From NCBI RefSeq assembly GCF_023053635.1, contig NC_086179.1:8508001-8572000 (forward strand): a stretch of DNA of 64,000 bases, read 5' to 3'. Under the pieces are notes generated by a model that was not told the origin of the DNA, did not search any database, and saw only the letters and a list, made by a program, of their open reading frames with translations. The stretch's first letter is position 1. Each line of letters begins with the position of its first letter. Position numbers and translations under genes: made by a program. This document shows, one piece after another, positions 20,577 to 31,050 of this stretch. The DNA is from Elgaria multicarinata webbii. Its lineage: Eukaryota > Chordata > Lepidosauria > Squamata > Anguidae.

Positions 20577-21680
20577 AGTAGCTTTATCACACCAGCATTA
20601 TACTGTGAAATCGCTGAAAACTGCGTGCAAAGGACTCTGAAGTTTTCCAGTTTATAATCTGCTTTTACTGTGAAGTACTCCCATGTATCCTGCTTTAATT
20701 GTGCTATAAAGGGAAAAGAAACTGTCTCGCTGCAGGATCACTTCCAGAATCCAATACAAACTTCTCCTGTTGACCTTCAAAGCTTTTCACGGTCTAGCTC
20801 CTGCCTATCTCTCCTCTCTCATCTCACACTATTGCCCCGCTCGTGCTCTCCGCTCCTCTGATGCCATGCTTCTCGCCTGCCCAAGGACCTCTACTTCCCT
20901 TACTCGGCTTCGTCCTTTTTCTTCTGCTGCCCCTTACGCCTGGAACGCTCTTCCAGAACACTTGAGAACTACAAACTCAATCACAGCTTTCAAAACTCAG
21001 CTAAAAACCTTTCTGTTCCCTATAGCTTTTAAATATTGAGTTTGTTCTGTCTCTATACTGTTTAGCTTCACCCTACCCAGTGCCTGTTTACACTTCCCTG
21101 TGCCTGTTTGCATTCTCTTTCCCTCCTTATTGTTTACTACAACTTTATTAGATTGTAAGCCTATGTGGCAGGGTCTTGCTATTTACAGTGTAATCTGTAC
21201 AGCACCATGTACATTGATGGTGCTATATAAATAAATAATAATAATAATAATAAAGAAACGAGGTATTTTGGTAGTAGTTTTTGAGTGAATCATTTGTTGT
21301 TTTCCGAGCGGCCACTAGGGGCGCAGGAGCAGGATTTTATATGTTTAAAGGAAAATTAAACAAATGCTTACATCTGCGTAAGTTTTAAAGATAAAGACAT
21401 CAATATTGGCACAGTAATAGATATTAAGGAGAGCTTTAAACATACCAAATTTGAATCGGATAGGGACATCCGTTGATTTTTTAATGATTTCTTTACATTT
21501 CCCCCTCAAACCCTTTGCAAAGGATCTTAGGAGCGCTGCTGCCCAGGGTGTGATTTAGCAAAAACAACAACAACGCCGACAGCTTAGCGCTGTAGGGGAT
21601 AATTCGAGGGAAACAGGTACATGGGATGAAGCTCTTAGAATCATGACAGGAGCATCTCTAGGTGGCCCTTGTCAGTGGGC
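20577..21680. repeat. Dispersed repeat R1, copy 2, split by L2
   Basis: Same sequence as 14268-14836 (start TAGCTTTATCACACCAGCAT, end CTTGTCAGTG), with an L2 LINE inserted at about 20722-21257. The site duplication AAAGAAAC is visible on both sides (about 20714 and 21253). Confidence 0.8.
20722..21257 (+). mobile_element. L2-type LINE 3' end inserted in R1
   Basis: It encodes the L2 C-terminal region: MTFKAFHGLAPAYLSSLISH, ARALRSSDAMLLACPRTSTS, AAPYAWNALPEHLRT and AFKTQLKTFLFPIAFKY. It ends in GATTGTAAGCCTATGTGGCA, TGTACAGCACCATGTACATT and GGTGCTATATAAATAAATAA. The flanks repeat AAAGAAAC. Confidence 0.9.
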
Positions 21681-21724
21681 CTTGCTGGGGTGTGGGCCCA
21701 CACCAATGGTCCAAACATACACAC

Positions 21725-21939
21725 CCTTTCCATTTCATTTCATTTCTTGTATTTCTATACCGCCTCATAAATGAAGCTCTCTGGGCAGTTCTCAAAATTT
21801 TTTAAAAAACCCATTAAAATACATTCTATAAAGTATAAAACCATTTATGTAAGGCCAAAAACCAGACAGTGCACACGACAACATTGTTATCTTGTCTGCG
21901 CCAGGTTAAGACTTTTCTCTTCTCCCGGGCAGTTAATAA
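21725..21939. mobile_element. L2 3' fragments, one split by an LTR
   Basis: 21725-21850 is an L2 3' tip on the minus strand (TTTCTATACCGCCTCATAAA). 21880-21939 is a second L2 on the plus strand (AACATTGTTATCTTGTCTGC, AAGACTTTTCTCTTCTCCCG). It continues beyond the solo LTR at 23651-23826 and ends GCGGTATATAAATGTAATAA. Confidence 0.75.
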
Positions 21940-22081
21940 CATATTGTCAGGATCTATGCTGTATTGAGTGCTTGCAGGACCCAGGTCTTCGGTCAGGACT
22001 TGTCCTGCTGGGGTGTTTGCAAGCCTCAGGCCCCTGACTAACTACAGGCAGGGGGTGTGATTGGAGTCCAGCTGAGTGGGG

Positions 22082-23114
22082 TAGGGTGACCATATTTTGG
22101 AAACCAAAAAGGAGGACAACATGGTCGCCCCCAAGGGGGCGTGTCCAGTACCAAGGGGGCGTGCCCACCCGAACATAGCCTTGGTCACATGTCTGATTTT
22201 ACAGCACACATTTAAGACAAATCTGTTCTACATAACATTTTAATGTTAAAATCACTGAAATAAAGAACAAGTGAGAGATTCAATATATCTGAAATTAACT
22301 TCACTCACTCCTACTTTTGTAGGTTTTGCTGTACTTTGAAGCTTTTGCTATACTCTGTGTGTTACATTCTCCCCTTCCCTCAAATATCTTTTCTGACTGT
22401 ATCTTCACTCACTGCAAGCTGCTGTTGTTGTTAACAGGGTTTGCTACTGGCCACAGATCTGTTTCAAATTTGGTATGGCTAAAGCTCTACCTAAAAGCTA
22501 CCATGGTGCCAACTTTCAGCTCTTTATCTTTAAAAATGACGATTTTAAAAATAATAATTTTAAAACCTCAATTTTTAAAAAATTCCTTAAAAATCAATGG
22601 ATGAACGGATCTGTTTCAAAATTGGTGTGGCTAAAGCTCTACCTAAATCCTTTCATGGTGCAAAGTTTCATCTCTTTATCTTTAAAAATGATGATTTTAA
22701 AAATAATAATTTTAAAACCTCAATTTTTAAAAAATCCCTAAAAAATCAATGGATAAACAGATCTGTTTCAAAATTGGTGTGGCTAAAGCTCTACCTAAAT
22801 CCTTTCATGGTGCAAAGTTTCATCTCTTTATCTTTAAAAATGACGATTTAAAAAATAATAATTTTAAAACCTCGATTTTTAAAAAATCCCTAAAAAATCA
22901 ATGGATGAATGGATCTGTTTCAAATTTGGTATGACTAAAGCCTTTCCTAAGAGCTACCATCGTGCCATGTTTCATGTCTTTATTTTAAAAAATGACGGAG
23001 TTATAAGCATTTTTGTTAATTCCCATTAGAGCTGCTCTTTGGGGGGGAAATCCGGATTTCCCCTCCCGGATTTGCCATCAAAATCCGGGCAAATCCGGTC
23101 ATATGGCCGCCCTA
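22082..23114 (-). mobile_element. Non-autonomous hAT element nested in the solo LTR
   Basis: Left end TAGGGTGACCATATTTTGGA and right end GGTCATATGGCCGCCCTA are terminal inverted repeats. The first about 220 bases match, in reverse complement, the 3' flank of the hAT transposase gene at 41475-43536 (shared blocks ACATGTCTGATTTTACAGC and TTAAAATCACTGAAATAAAG). The interior is replaced by tandem repeats (22440-22990). No transposase remains, so this is a deletion derivative of the same family. The target duplication is not clear. Confidence 0.8.
22440..22990. repeat. Tandem repeat, about 150-bp unit, four copies
   Basis: Units each contain GATCTGTTTCAAAATTGGTG, GGCTAAAGCTCTACCTAAAT and AAATAATAATTTTAAAACCT, starting near 22457, 22609, 22760 and 22911. 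The same peptide phrases recur in successive frames, a repeat artefact rather than a gene. Confidence 0.9.
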
Positions 23115-23650
23115 GGTCAGGGTAAGAGCTATTTAAGCACTGCACTTCTCTCTCAACCCTCGCCACAGCAACACTGTTCCTGTGCTGCATGTCTCCGCTT
23201 CCCGCGAACCTCTACACCCGTTCTTGATTGTGTTGGTTCCTGACTTCTGGAGTTTGCTTTGCTTCTGCCATGCCTTGTTGGTTCCTGACTTCTGGACTGC
23301 CTTTGGACTTTGCCTTGTCTCTGCCTCTGCCATGCCTTATTGGCTCCTTAGCCTTGGACTGCCTCTGGACTACGCCATGGTTCTGCCTCTGTCTCGGCAG
23401 GTGTTGCTGAACCCTTGTGCCGGTTCTGGGACGTTGCTCCAGCTCAGCCCAGACTCGGGTTCAACTGTGCCTCTGAACTCTTCCATGCTACGGGAGGGGG
23501 GCTCTGGCCCTGGCACACACTAGTGACAGCCAATAAAGCTGAACCCTTCTTGATCCCGCTTCAGTGTGGTGTTCTCTTCTACCTCACTCCTCCGGGGCCC
23601 GGCGGCCCAGCCTAGCTCCCTGCCGCCCACGCCCCGGACATAACACATAT

Positions 23651-23826
23651 GCTGAGTTTTTTTAACCTCCCCCAGAATAGTTGTTTTAAATGATATTGCT
23701 GTTTTTATGCTTTTAAATTTTTGTATATTTGTTTTTAATGTTCAATGCTTTTAACTTTTGTAAACTGCCCAGAGAGCTTCAGCTACGAGGCGGTATATAA
23801 ATGTAATAAATAAATAAATAAACAAA
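23651..23826 (+). mobile_element. L2-type LINE 3' end (second half of split copy)
   Basis: Continues the L2 interrupted by the LTR, with CTGCCCAGAGAGCTTCAGCT and GCGGTATATAAATGTAATAA and an AAAT tail. Confidence 0.85.
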
Positions 23827-24650
23827 CAACATATATCTAAAACAACTTTAAAAACAGACAATCCAGGACCTGATCAAAAAGACTCATTGGGCATGTCTAC
23901 ACTAGTCTTTATCCCTGGGATCATCCCTGTGCGTCCACATGACGCACAGGGGATCCTGGGAGCAGGTAGACACGATCCCTACATTTCCCCAGGATATCTG
24001 GGAACGCTTTTTTCCCCACTGTCCCAGGACAATCCCAAGGACCGCGGGTGGTGTGGGCACTCATCCCGGCTTCTTCCCTCCTCCCCACAAGTAGCGGGGG
24101 GTCAGCAGAGGAAAGGAGCTGGGACAGGGGGAGTCTAGTGACATTGGAGGTGGGTGGGAAGTGGGGTTAGGACTTTTAATTTCTTTTTACTTTTTCACTG
24201 GAGCGCAAGTGCGTTCCAGCACCTGCCTTTTTTTAACAAAAATATGGCGGCCGCGACATCCTGCTTCCTCCCTGGATGTCGCGTGTCGCATGTGAACCCA
24301 GGGGGAGGATCCCGTGATCAGCATATCGCGAGATTTTCCCTGCTCCCTTCCTAGGTGTAAACATGCCCGTTATATGCTGCCAAATGTCTGAGAGAAAAGG
24401 GCAGTTTTAACCTGGCACCGAAAAGATGACGATGTTGGCGTCAGCAAGATTATTCCAGATATGGGGAGCCACCACCGAGAAGGTCTTCTCCCTTGTTGCC
24501 ATCCTCCAAGCGTCCTTCAGAAGAGGCTCCCAGAGGAGGGCCTTGGATGTAGAGTATGCCCTTGACGCTGGCCCTGAGCACTGAGCTTTTCCCCCATACT
24601 GAGTATCCTTAAAGTTATCTTTAATCTTTTTCCCCCAGCCAGGCTCCAAA
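23827..24650 (-). mobile_element. L2-type LINE split by a MITE
   Basis: Minus-strand L2: 3' UTR at 23827-23888 and coding tail at 24372-24650 (complement of GGAGCCACCACCGAGAAGGT and CCTTGTTGCCATCCTCCAAG). The two parts are separated by the element at 23889-24371. Confidence 0.75.
23889..24371. mobile_element. MITE, GGGCATGTCTACAC family
   Basis: Terminal inverted repeats GGGCATGTCTACACTAG and TAGGTGTAAACATGCCC bound 483 bp inserted into an L2. The interior has ATCATCCCTGTGCGTCCACA and a GC-rich block. A shorter relative is at 7858-7990. The target duplication is ambiguous. Confidence 0.75.
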
Positions 24651-25836
24651 ATGATCAGTAACCTCTGCCCCCTGCCTTCATATTATCTTGGCAAATGTGA
24701 GACTAAGAACATGTGCTTGCTGAGATAACAAGTAGTTCAGCCTTGAGCCAAGAGGCTGAGTGGGGTTGTGAACAGACACAGCCTCCCCCACTTCACGTGG
24801 TTGTTGTGGCATAACAACTATAGAAGCAGCAGGAGGAATTTCCATAGGGCTTTCAAGTCTGGAAAGTGCTTGACGTATATTAGGACATAGGGAGATTTTT
24901 TTTAGGGTATTTATCCTTCTAGCCTATTAATGTGCATTTGACTGGCAGCACCTCTCCAGGGTGTTCGACAGAAAGTCTACTTATCTAACTGTTTAGGTGG
25001 AGAAATGGGGGATTAAATTGAGGATCTTTGGCATGTTCACCAGGTGCTGTTTTGGGGAGAAATCTGGGGCTTGTCTATATGGGTTGTTTACCCCGAACTA
25101 AATGTGCATATTCGTGTTTCAGAACAGATGACGCAGCCGTCTATTCGCCATAGCACCAGGTTTTTGACGTGATAATGCGCATATTCGCATTTGCGATTTA
25201 CCATGAGTTTTTGATCACGGCCGCGTTTGCACCACATTATGGTTATGTGTCGTTGGAGGAGTTAAATCGCATTTGAACATGTGGGCGGAGCTTTGAGGGT
25301 AGGACAAAGTGATTGGCTGATTCCCCGCCTTCCCGCCTATTGCTTTCTCTGGCTGCCTATTTCCTTCCTGTCCTTTTCATGTTGAATTAAGATGGAGCTT
25401 TTAAAATGAAAACAAAGAGGGGGAACAGGCAGCATGAGAAAGGAGACGTGTTCAGTCCTCCGCTTGCATCCTCCTCTGCTGCCTCATTCCTTTCTCCACT
25501 CACTTTTCCTCTTTTATGAATCTATAGAGCTCTGCAGATAAAATTGATAGCTTGCCTCATCTATAATCTATAGCCTTGTATGTGCGAATGTGCCTATGTG
25601 TGCCTATGTGCATTAATAACTGCAATATAAAAAAAATTCAGGAGATAAATTGCTGTTGCTGCTGCAGTGTGACACTCTTTACTTAGATACGAATCAATGA
25701 AAATTTGTGTTAAAATTAAATAAGAAGCAATCCCACTGTCATACAGACGGGGGGCCTGTTCTGTTTGCACCTCAGTGTGAATTGACCTCATTCACTGCTG
25801 CCCAAAGCAATACACAATCTGAAATGCTGTTGTGTA
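24651..25836. other. Intergenic, possible decayed DNA element
   Basis: No exon seen. At 25068-25290 is CpG-containing sequence starting GGGCTTGTCTATATGGGTTG that resembles a MITE start, but no partner end was found. Confidence 0.35.
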
Positions 25837-25955
25837 GGGCAGGATCTACACTACTGCTTTAAAGCGCTTTGTAACAGTTATAAAGCGCTCTAACTGCTTT
25901 AAAGCACTATAAAACTGTTATAAAGCGCTTTAAAGCAGTAGTGTAGATCTGGCCC
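25837..25955. mobile_element. Palindromic MITE (GATCTACACTACTGCTTTAA)
   Basis: Arms GGGCAGGATCTACACTACTG and CAGTAGTGTAGATCTGGCCC, with repeated AAAGCGCTTTATAACAG inside, form a 119-bp hairpin. A nearby paralogous copy of the flanks at 26081-26135 lacks the insert, confirming its boundaries to within a few bases. Confidence 0.85.
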
Positions 25956-26289
25956 AGGTCTTCGTGTTTCTGTGATCCAGTCCTCCAATCTAAAAATGAC
26001 TACCAAAGTGTAGTCTACTATCAAAGTTGGCTATCAAAGTAGGCTACTATTAGGTGGAGAAATGGGGGATTAAATTGATCTGAAATGCTGTTGTGCAGGT
26101 CTTCGTGTTTCTGTGATCCGGTCCTCCAATCTAAAAATGACTTCCAAAATGTATATCTTAGGAGAAATTGGCAGGCAGAGATGTGAAAATAATGTACAGA
26201 AATGTGTAGCATTAGGAGAAATTGCTTGTAAAAAAATTGTATGTTGCAGGGAAATGCATTGAGAGAAACACCCTTGAAAATGTATTTCC
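25956..26289. repeat. Local duplication with a MITE-free copy
   Basis: 26053-26080 repeats 25008-25033 (AGGTGGAGAAATGGGGGATT). 26081-26150 repeats 25820-25836 joined directly to 25956-26010 (AGGTCTTCGTGTTTCTGTGA). The second copy lacks the MITE and about 790 bases between the two source parts. Confidence 0.75.
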
Positions 26290-26400
26290 ATCTACTCCAG
26301 CACTCTGTTCACACAATGGCCAACCAGCCATCAACCAGGGACCCACAAGCAGGACATGAATGCAATAGCACTCCTCCCACCCATGGGGCTGTCATCACAG
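26290..26400 (-). mobile_element. CR1/L3-like LINE 3' end fragment
   Basis: Complement of the TTCTTATGTTCTTA family: CCATCTACTCCAGCACTCTG, CAATGGCCAACCAGCCATCA. Confidence 0.6.
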
Positions 26401-26479
26401 CACTGAGTTGATGCCACCTTCCCCCAAGAGGCAGCTGGACAACCATCTGTTATTTCCCATATTTTATTCCAGATTCGTA

Positions 26480-27400
26480 ATTATTTGACTCAAGGTGTAG
26501 ACCTGGCCTTGTTCTCTCGCGCTTCAGAGGGCAGGATTAGAACCAAGGGGTGGAAATGGCAAGGAAGCAGATCTTGGCTAAACATTAGGAGATGCTTGAA
26601 GATGGCAAGAGATAGTCATGAGATAGACCGTGGAATAAACTTCCTCGGGAGGTGGTGGGCTCTTCTCTACTGGAGCTATTTAAGCAGAGACGGGACGGCC
26701 ATCTGTCAGAGAGGCTGTAGGTGCATCCTGCCTTGCAGAGCCTGCTTTGACTAAGTGCAGGGCCGGCCCTGCCTTGAGGCAGAGTGAGACATTTGTCTCA
26801 GGCAGCAGATGCTGAAGGGTAGGGAATGGCAGTAAGGACAGAGCTGTGTATGCTTACCGTGACCATATGGAAAGGAGGACAGAGCTCCTGTATCTTTAAC
26901 AGTTGCACAGAAAAAGGAATTACATCAGGTGTCATTTGGATGCATGCAGGACCTGATGAAATTACTCTTCATCACAAGAGTTCAAGCTGCAGGAGCCCTG
27001 CCTTCTTTTGCATCTGGTCTCTTTTAGTATAGCTCCTGCAACTTTAACTGTTGTGATGAAGAGGGAGTTTCACCAGGTGCTGCATGTGTACAAATGACAC
27101 CTCTTGAAGTTCCCCTTTCAATACAACTGTTAAAGATACAGGATCCCTATCCTCCTTTTCATACGGTCAGCCTATGCTAGTCAGCCTCACTGGTGTCCCC
27201 TAAGGTAGCAGCTTGCTGCCTTCAGGTTGCTATCGATTGCTAGTGCTGAAGTAAGATTCAGCTGCAGGTCTAGTCCAATTGGCTTCTGTACATGGAAGGG
27301 TGGCCACCATCTTGTCCTTTGCTTCAGTCTGCGAAATATCTCAGGTCAGTCTTGACTAGATGATCTCTAAGGCCCCCTCCAACCCTATGATTTCAAGTCT
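26480..27400 (+). mobile_element. Old CR1 LINE split by a hAT-type MITE
   Basis: The left part (26480-26857) encodes degraded CR1 tail sequence (CTAAACATTAGGAGATGCTT, CTTCCTCGGGAGGTGGTGGG). The right part ends CTTGACTAGATGATCTCTAA and CCAACCCTATGATTTC near 27395. The insertion at 26858-27175 splits it. Confidence 0.65.
26858..27175. mobile_element. Palindromic hAT-type MITE, full length
   Basis: Ends CCGTGACCATATGGAAAGGA and CTTTTCATACGGTCAGCC. The flanks TATGCTTA and TATGCTAG agree at six of eight positions. Internal sequence is more diverged than in other copies. Confidence 0.85.
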
Positions 27401-27734
27401 TTTTACAACCATTCAGCGTGCCATTTTTGCTTGCAGAGATTTCGTTAGCATGTGGCTACTCAGCCCCTACGAATACATCACGAGCAGGATTGCCAACTGA
27501 TCAGAAAACGTGTCCAGCTTCCAGCATTTACCAGGAGCTTGAAGCTTTTCATGGCATGGCACGGAGGCCATAATTCTTGCCTCGAAATGTGTACAGATCA
27601 ATCTGGTTTCTGGAGGGATAGATCAAGCTGGTGTTAGGCGCAGGAGCAGAGGCCAGTCAAAATGTTGGCAACCGCAATCTCTAGTAAGCATATGTGATAA
27701 ATTAAATTAGAGGGATTTTCTCATTCAGGTTATT

Positions 27735-27800
27735 ATTATTATTATTTTTATTATTTATTTATATAGCACCATCAATGTACATGTTGGTGTACAGGTTGTG
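27735..27800 (-). mobile_element. L2-type LINE 3' tip
   Basis: ATT repeats followed by TTTATATAGCACCATCAATG and TACATG, the complement of the L2 TGTACAGCACCATG end. Confidence 0.85.
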
Positions 27801-28587
27801 TACAATGTACAGGTTGTAGCATGAAAGCCAAGGACGTGTGTTCGTGGACAACAGTCAAGAAGGAAAGTGAATTACGTATTTATGGGTAAAAGTTCTGGGT
27901 TTGAATACTGTGAGGCTTTTTCTGGCGTGGTAGAAAGTGATTCAATGAAAATTATTCCTTGGTTTCCTTTCCCCACACTTGAAGACTTCCCCAGTAGCTG
28001 AGCCTCTGTTATGGCGCTGATGATGACAGAGCATTTATGAACCCAAATAAAAACACATGCTCATTTGACTACAGTTACCCGCATGCGAAGCACAATTGCA
28101 CAAACTTGTAAACTCTGGGAAATCTGAGTCAAAAGCCTGCGTCTTCCGCAAAAGGGGGGCACAAAATCCCTTGCTCTCTGGTGCACAACCAGTTCCTCTT
28201 TTCATTTTCTGCAACAAAAATGGTCACATACTGGGCAGGGTTCAAGCCTAGTTTATTTATTTGAGGAATTTGAGGCCAAACTAGATGTAAAAGCATCTTG
28301 GCATTTAACTTGCAAGCTTGTAAAAACTGCAAATTGCAACAGCTAGAGAAGGTTGATAATTAACACGATCCCATCAAGCCTGAGGGGGGGGGGATTTAAC
28401 CCTTTCTTCTTCCGCTGTGGTGCTGAGGAAAATCCCTTTTCTGAAGCTAGCATTTGCTTTTGGGAAAAATCTACCCTTGGTCACCAATGGGGGATTTTTT
28501 TCCTGATACATGCAGAAATTGCCTCTCCCCACAACTTCTTGTAATTGAAGCCTCTGCTGGATCAAGGGGGCTTTTGTGAACAGAAGG
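27801..28587. other. Intergenic, no gene seen
   Basis: No exon or recognised repeat; a G-run lies at 28384-28391. Confidence 0.4.
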
Positions 28588-29038
28588 TCCTGGGCTCTCC
28601 CACACTAGAGACCTTCAAGAGGCAGCTGGACAGCCATCTTTCAGGTATGCTTTAAGGTAGATCCCTGCATTGAGCAGGGCGTTGGACTCGATGGCCTTGT
28701 AGACCCCTTCCAATTCTACTATTCTATGATTCTATGACGTACTCATTTTTAAAAAGAAAAAGAAAAGGCATGTCAAGTTCTTTTTAGAGAACTTTCTGAA
28801 GTTACAGGAAGCCAGATTCCAGCTGGACATCAGGAAAAACTTCCTGGCTGTTAGAGCAGTACGACAATGGAACCAGTTACCTAGGGAGGTTGTGGGCTCT
28901 CCCACACTAGAGGCCTTCAAGAGGCAGCTGGACAACCCTCTGTCAGGGATGCTTTAGGGTGGATTCCTGCATTGAGCAGGGGGTTGGACTCAGTGGCCTT
29001 AAGGCCCCTTCCAGTTCTACTGTTCTATGATTCTATGA
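28588..29038 (+). mobile_element. Two CR1 LINE 3' ends
   Basis: 28588-28737 is a short copy (GGGCTCTCCCACACTAGAGA to ATTCTATGATTCTATGAC). 28799-29038 is a longer one (AAGTTACAGGAAGCCAGATT to GTTCTATGATTCTATGA). They lie in the same orientation, 60 bases apart. Confidence 0.9.
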
Positions 29039-29705
29039 ATTGGATATAATGTCAATATTTTAAAAAGATATCGGCCACCCATGCAATTTTATTGATGAGC
29101 GGGATATATATGGACCAAAGTATTTGATCTGCACTGTTTTTGTTTTTTAAATGCAAATAGCATCGGCTAACGGTGAGCTGCTAATTACTGGGATCACAAC
29201 TGACTGGCTGGTAATGATGATAATGGGAGATGTAGTCCAACGGAGGTTCACATGACACGGCAGCCCACCATGGCTTAATTTAGCTGTGAGGGCCCCTGTT
29301 TGCTGTACTTTGCCACGTCATGCAAAACTGACTGGGGATGATGGGGATTGAAGTCCAAAACATCTGGACAGCATCAGATTGGGGAAGGCTGGTCTCCTCT
29401 AACTGGTAGTAACCCTCCAGAGTATTAAGCAGAAGACTTTCCTGGTCTTGCTCCTACACCGATGCAATAACAAGGCTTATACAATATTATAAAAGGTGTC
29501 TTAAAATCGCACAGCAAAAGGTGCAAGTAAAAAGTACAAACATAATCTATAAAACTTTTATAAGAAATGGGAAAAGTATAGCTCAAAGTATGCAGCAAGA
29601 GAAGAAGACTTCAAATGGCCGCTTCAGGGTGGGTGCAAAGCAGGCTGTTTGAGCTGGGGTTCAGAAGAGCCGTTCTGCATCAGATTGAGGGTCCAAATTA
29701 CCAAT
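29039..29705. other. Intergenic, with palindromic repeat fragment
   Basis: Around 29200-29395 are fragments of the GGACTACA palindrome (ATGATGGGGATTGAAGTCCA, GATTGGGGAAGGCTGG). No gene. Confidence 0.4.
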
Positions 29706-29886
29706 TAAGGGTGTAATCCTACGCATGTTTAGACAGAAAAAAAGCCCTGCAACCCTCAACATGCTCCAGCCCCACGTTCGCAGTGATCAGCTGTTCTTTC
29801 CACTGTCAAAAAAACCCCTTCCTAATTGATACACTGCTGGGAGGTGTAGATTCCCCCCCCTGTCTAAATATGCATAGGATTATGCC
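29706..29886. mobile_element. MITE with GGGCATAATCCTATGCATG ends
   Basis: Left GGGTGTAATCCTACGCATGT TTAGACAGAAAA and the right complement CTGTCTAAATATGCATAGGA TTATGCCC are terminal inverted repeats. The same element, with flanks, occurs inverted at 50514-50695. Other copies are at 43672-43811 and 46409-46480. Confidence 0.75.
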
Positions 29887-29891
29887 CTGAG

Positions 29892-30231
29892 AATGTAAGA
29901 AGAGACGTGCTGGATCACACCAAGGGTCCATCTAGTCCAGCACTCTGTTCACACAGTGGCCAACCATCTGTTGGCCAGGGACCAACAAAGCAAGACACAC
30001 AGTGCAACAGCATCCTACCGCCCATGGATGGTAATTCCCCAGCAATTAGCTTATATAGGCTTACTGCCTCGGATACTCGTGGTAGCTCATAGCCATAGGA
30101 CTTTTAAAGCCATCCAAATTGGTGGTCATCACTTGGTAGTGAATTCCATAGTGTGTGTGAAAAAATACTTCCTTTTATCTGTTCTGAATTAAGGCACCAG
30201 CTTGGATGGCAGGGACAGGAGGGAGAAGGAA

Positions 30232-30269
<38 letters not shown>

Positions 30270-30696
30270 CTCAGGGAGAACACTGTTATGTTCCTCTCTC
30301 TCTCTCTCTCCCTCCCTCTCTCTCTTTCTCCCTCTCTCATTCTAAATATACATAAGAACATCAGAAGTGCCATGCTGGATCAGAACAAGGATCCATCTAG
30401 ACCAGCACTCGGTTCACACAGTGGCCCACCGGCCGCTGGGATGAACAAGCAGGACATGGTGCAACAGCACCCTCCCACCCACGTTCCCCAGCAATTAGTT
30501 TATATAGGCTTACTGCCTCGGATACCTCGGAGTACCTGCCTCGGAGTGGTAGCTCATAGCCATAGGACTTTTAAAGCCATCCAAATTGGTGGTCATCACT
30601 TGGTAGTGAATTCCATAGTGTGTGTGAAAAAATACTTCCTTTTATCTGTTCTGAATTAAGGCACCAGCTTGGATGGCAGGGACAGGAGGGAGAAGG

Positions 30697-30756
<60 letters not shown>

Positions 30757-30777
30757 CTCAGGGAGAACACTGTTATG

Positions 30778-30846
<69 letters not shown>

Positions 30847-31050
30847 CCAAATATACATAAGAACATAAGAAGAGCCCTGCTGGATCAGAACAAGGATCCA
30901 TCTAGACCAGCACTCGGTTCACACAGTGGCCAACCAGCTGTCATTCAGGGACCAACGTGCAGGACATGCTGCAACAGCACCCTCTCACCCATGTTCCCCA
31001 GCAACTAGTGCACACAGGCTTATTGCCTCAGATACTGGCAGTAAGCCTGT
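29892..31050 (-). repeat. Tandem-duplicated CR1/L3-like 3' ends with TATC and TC arrays
   Basis: Three successive copies of a CR1/L3-like 3' end (complement, with CAAGGGTCCATCTAGTCCAG) begin at 29892, 30355 and 30860. The first two are followed by a near-identical unit: TTTTAAAGCCATCCAAATTG, GGCACCAGCTTGGATGGCAG, (TATC)n at 30232-30270 and 30694-30758, then (TC)n at 30292-30345 and 30779-30842. Near identity of the units indicates a recent tandem duplication of about 500 bp. The Leu/Ser/Tyr-rich frames are artefacts. Confidence 0.8.

Larger units (their letters stand above)
21945..23645. mobile_element. Solo LTR (fossil) with nested hAT element
   Basis: The fossil LTR starts TGTCAGGATCTATGC, ends CCCCGGACATAACA and is flanked by a 5-bp direct repeat CATAT (21940-21944 and 23646-23650). 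Without the nested DNA transposon it is about 670 bp, and it contains an AATAAA signal near 23529. No internal region is present, so it is a solo LTR left by recombination, inserted in an older L2. A 5-bp duplication fits gypsy-type or some ERV elements; the family is not resolved. Confidence 0.8.

Noticed and set aside
22326-22934. Series of similar 80-90 codon frames
   Set aside because: Frames of the 150-bp tandem repeat; the repeated FHGAKFHLFIFKND peptide is a by-product.
22074-23122. 8-bp target duplication for the hAT element in the LTR
   Set aside because: GAGTGGGG and GGTCAGGG match at only four positions, so no duplication is claimed.
30153-31008. Frames rich in Tyr-Leu-Ser and Ser-Leu
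   Set aside because: They come from TATC and TC microsatellites.
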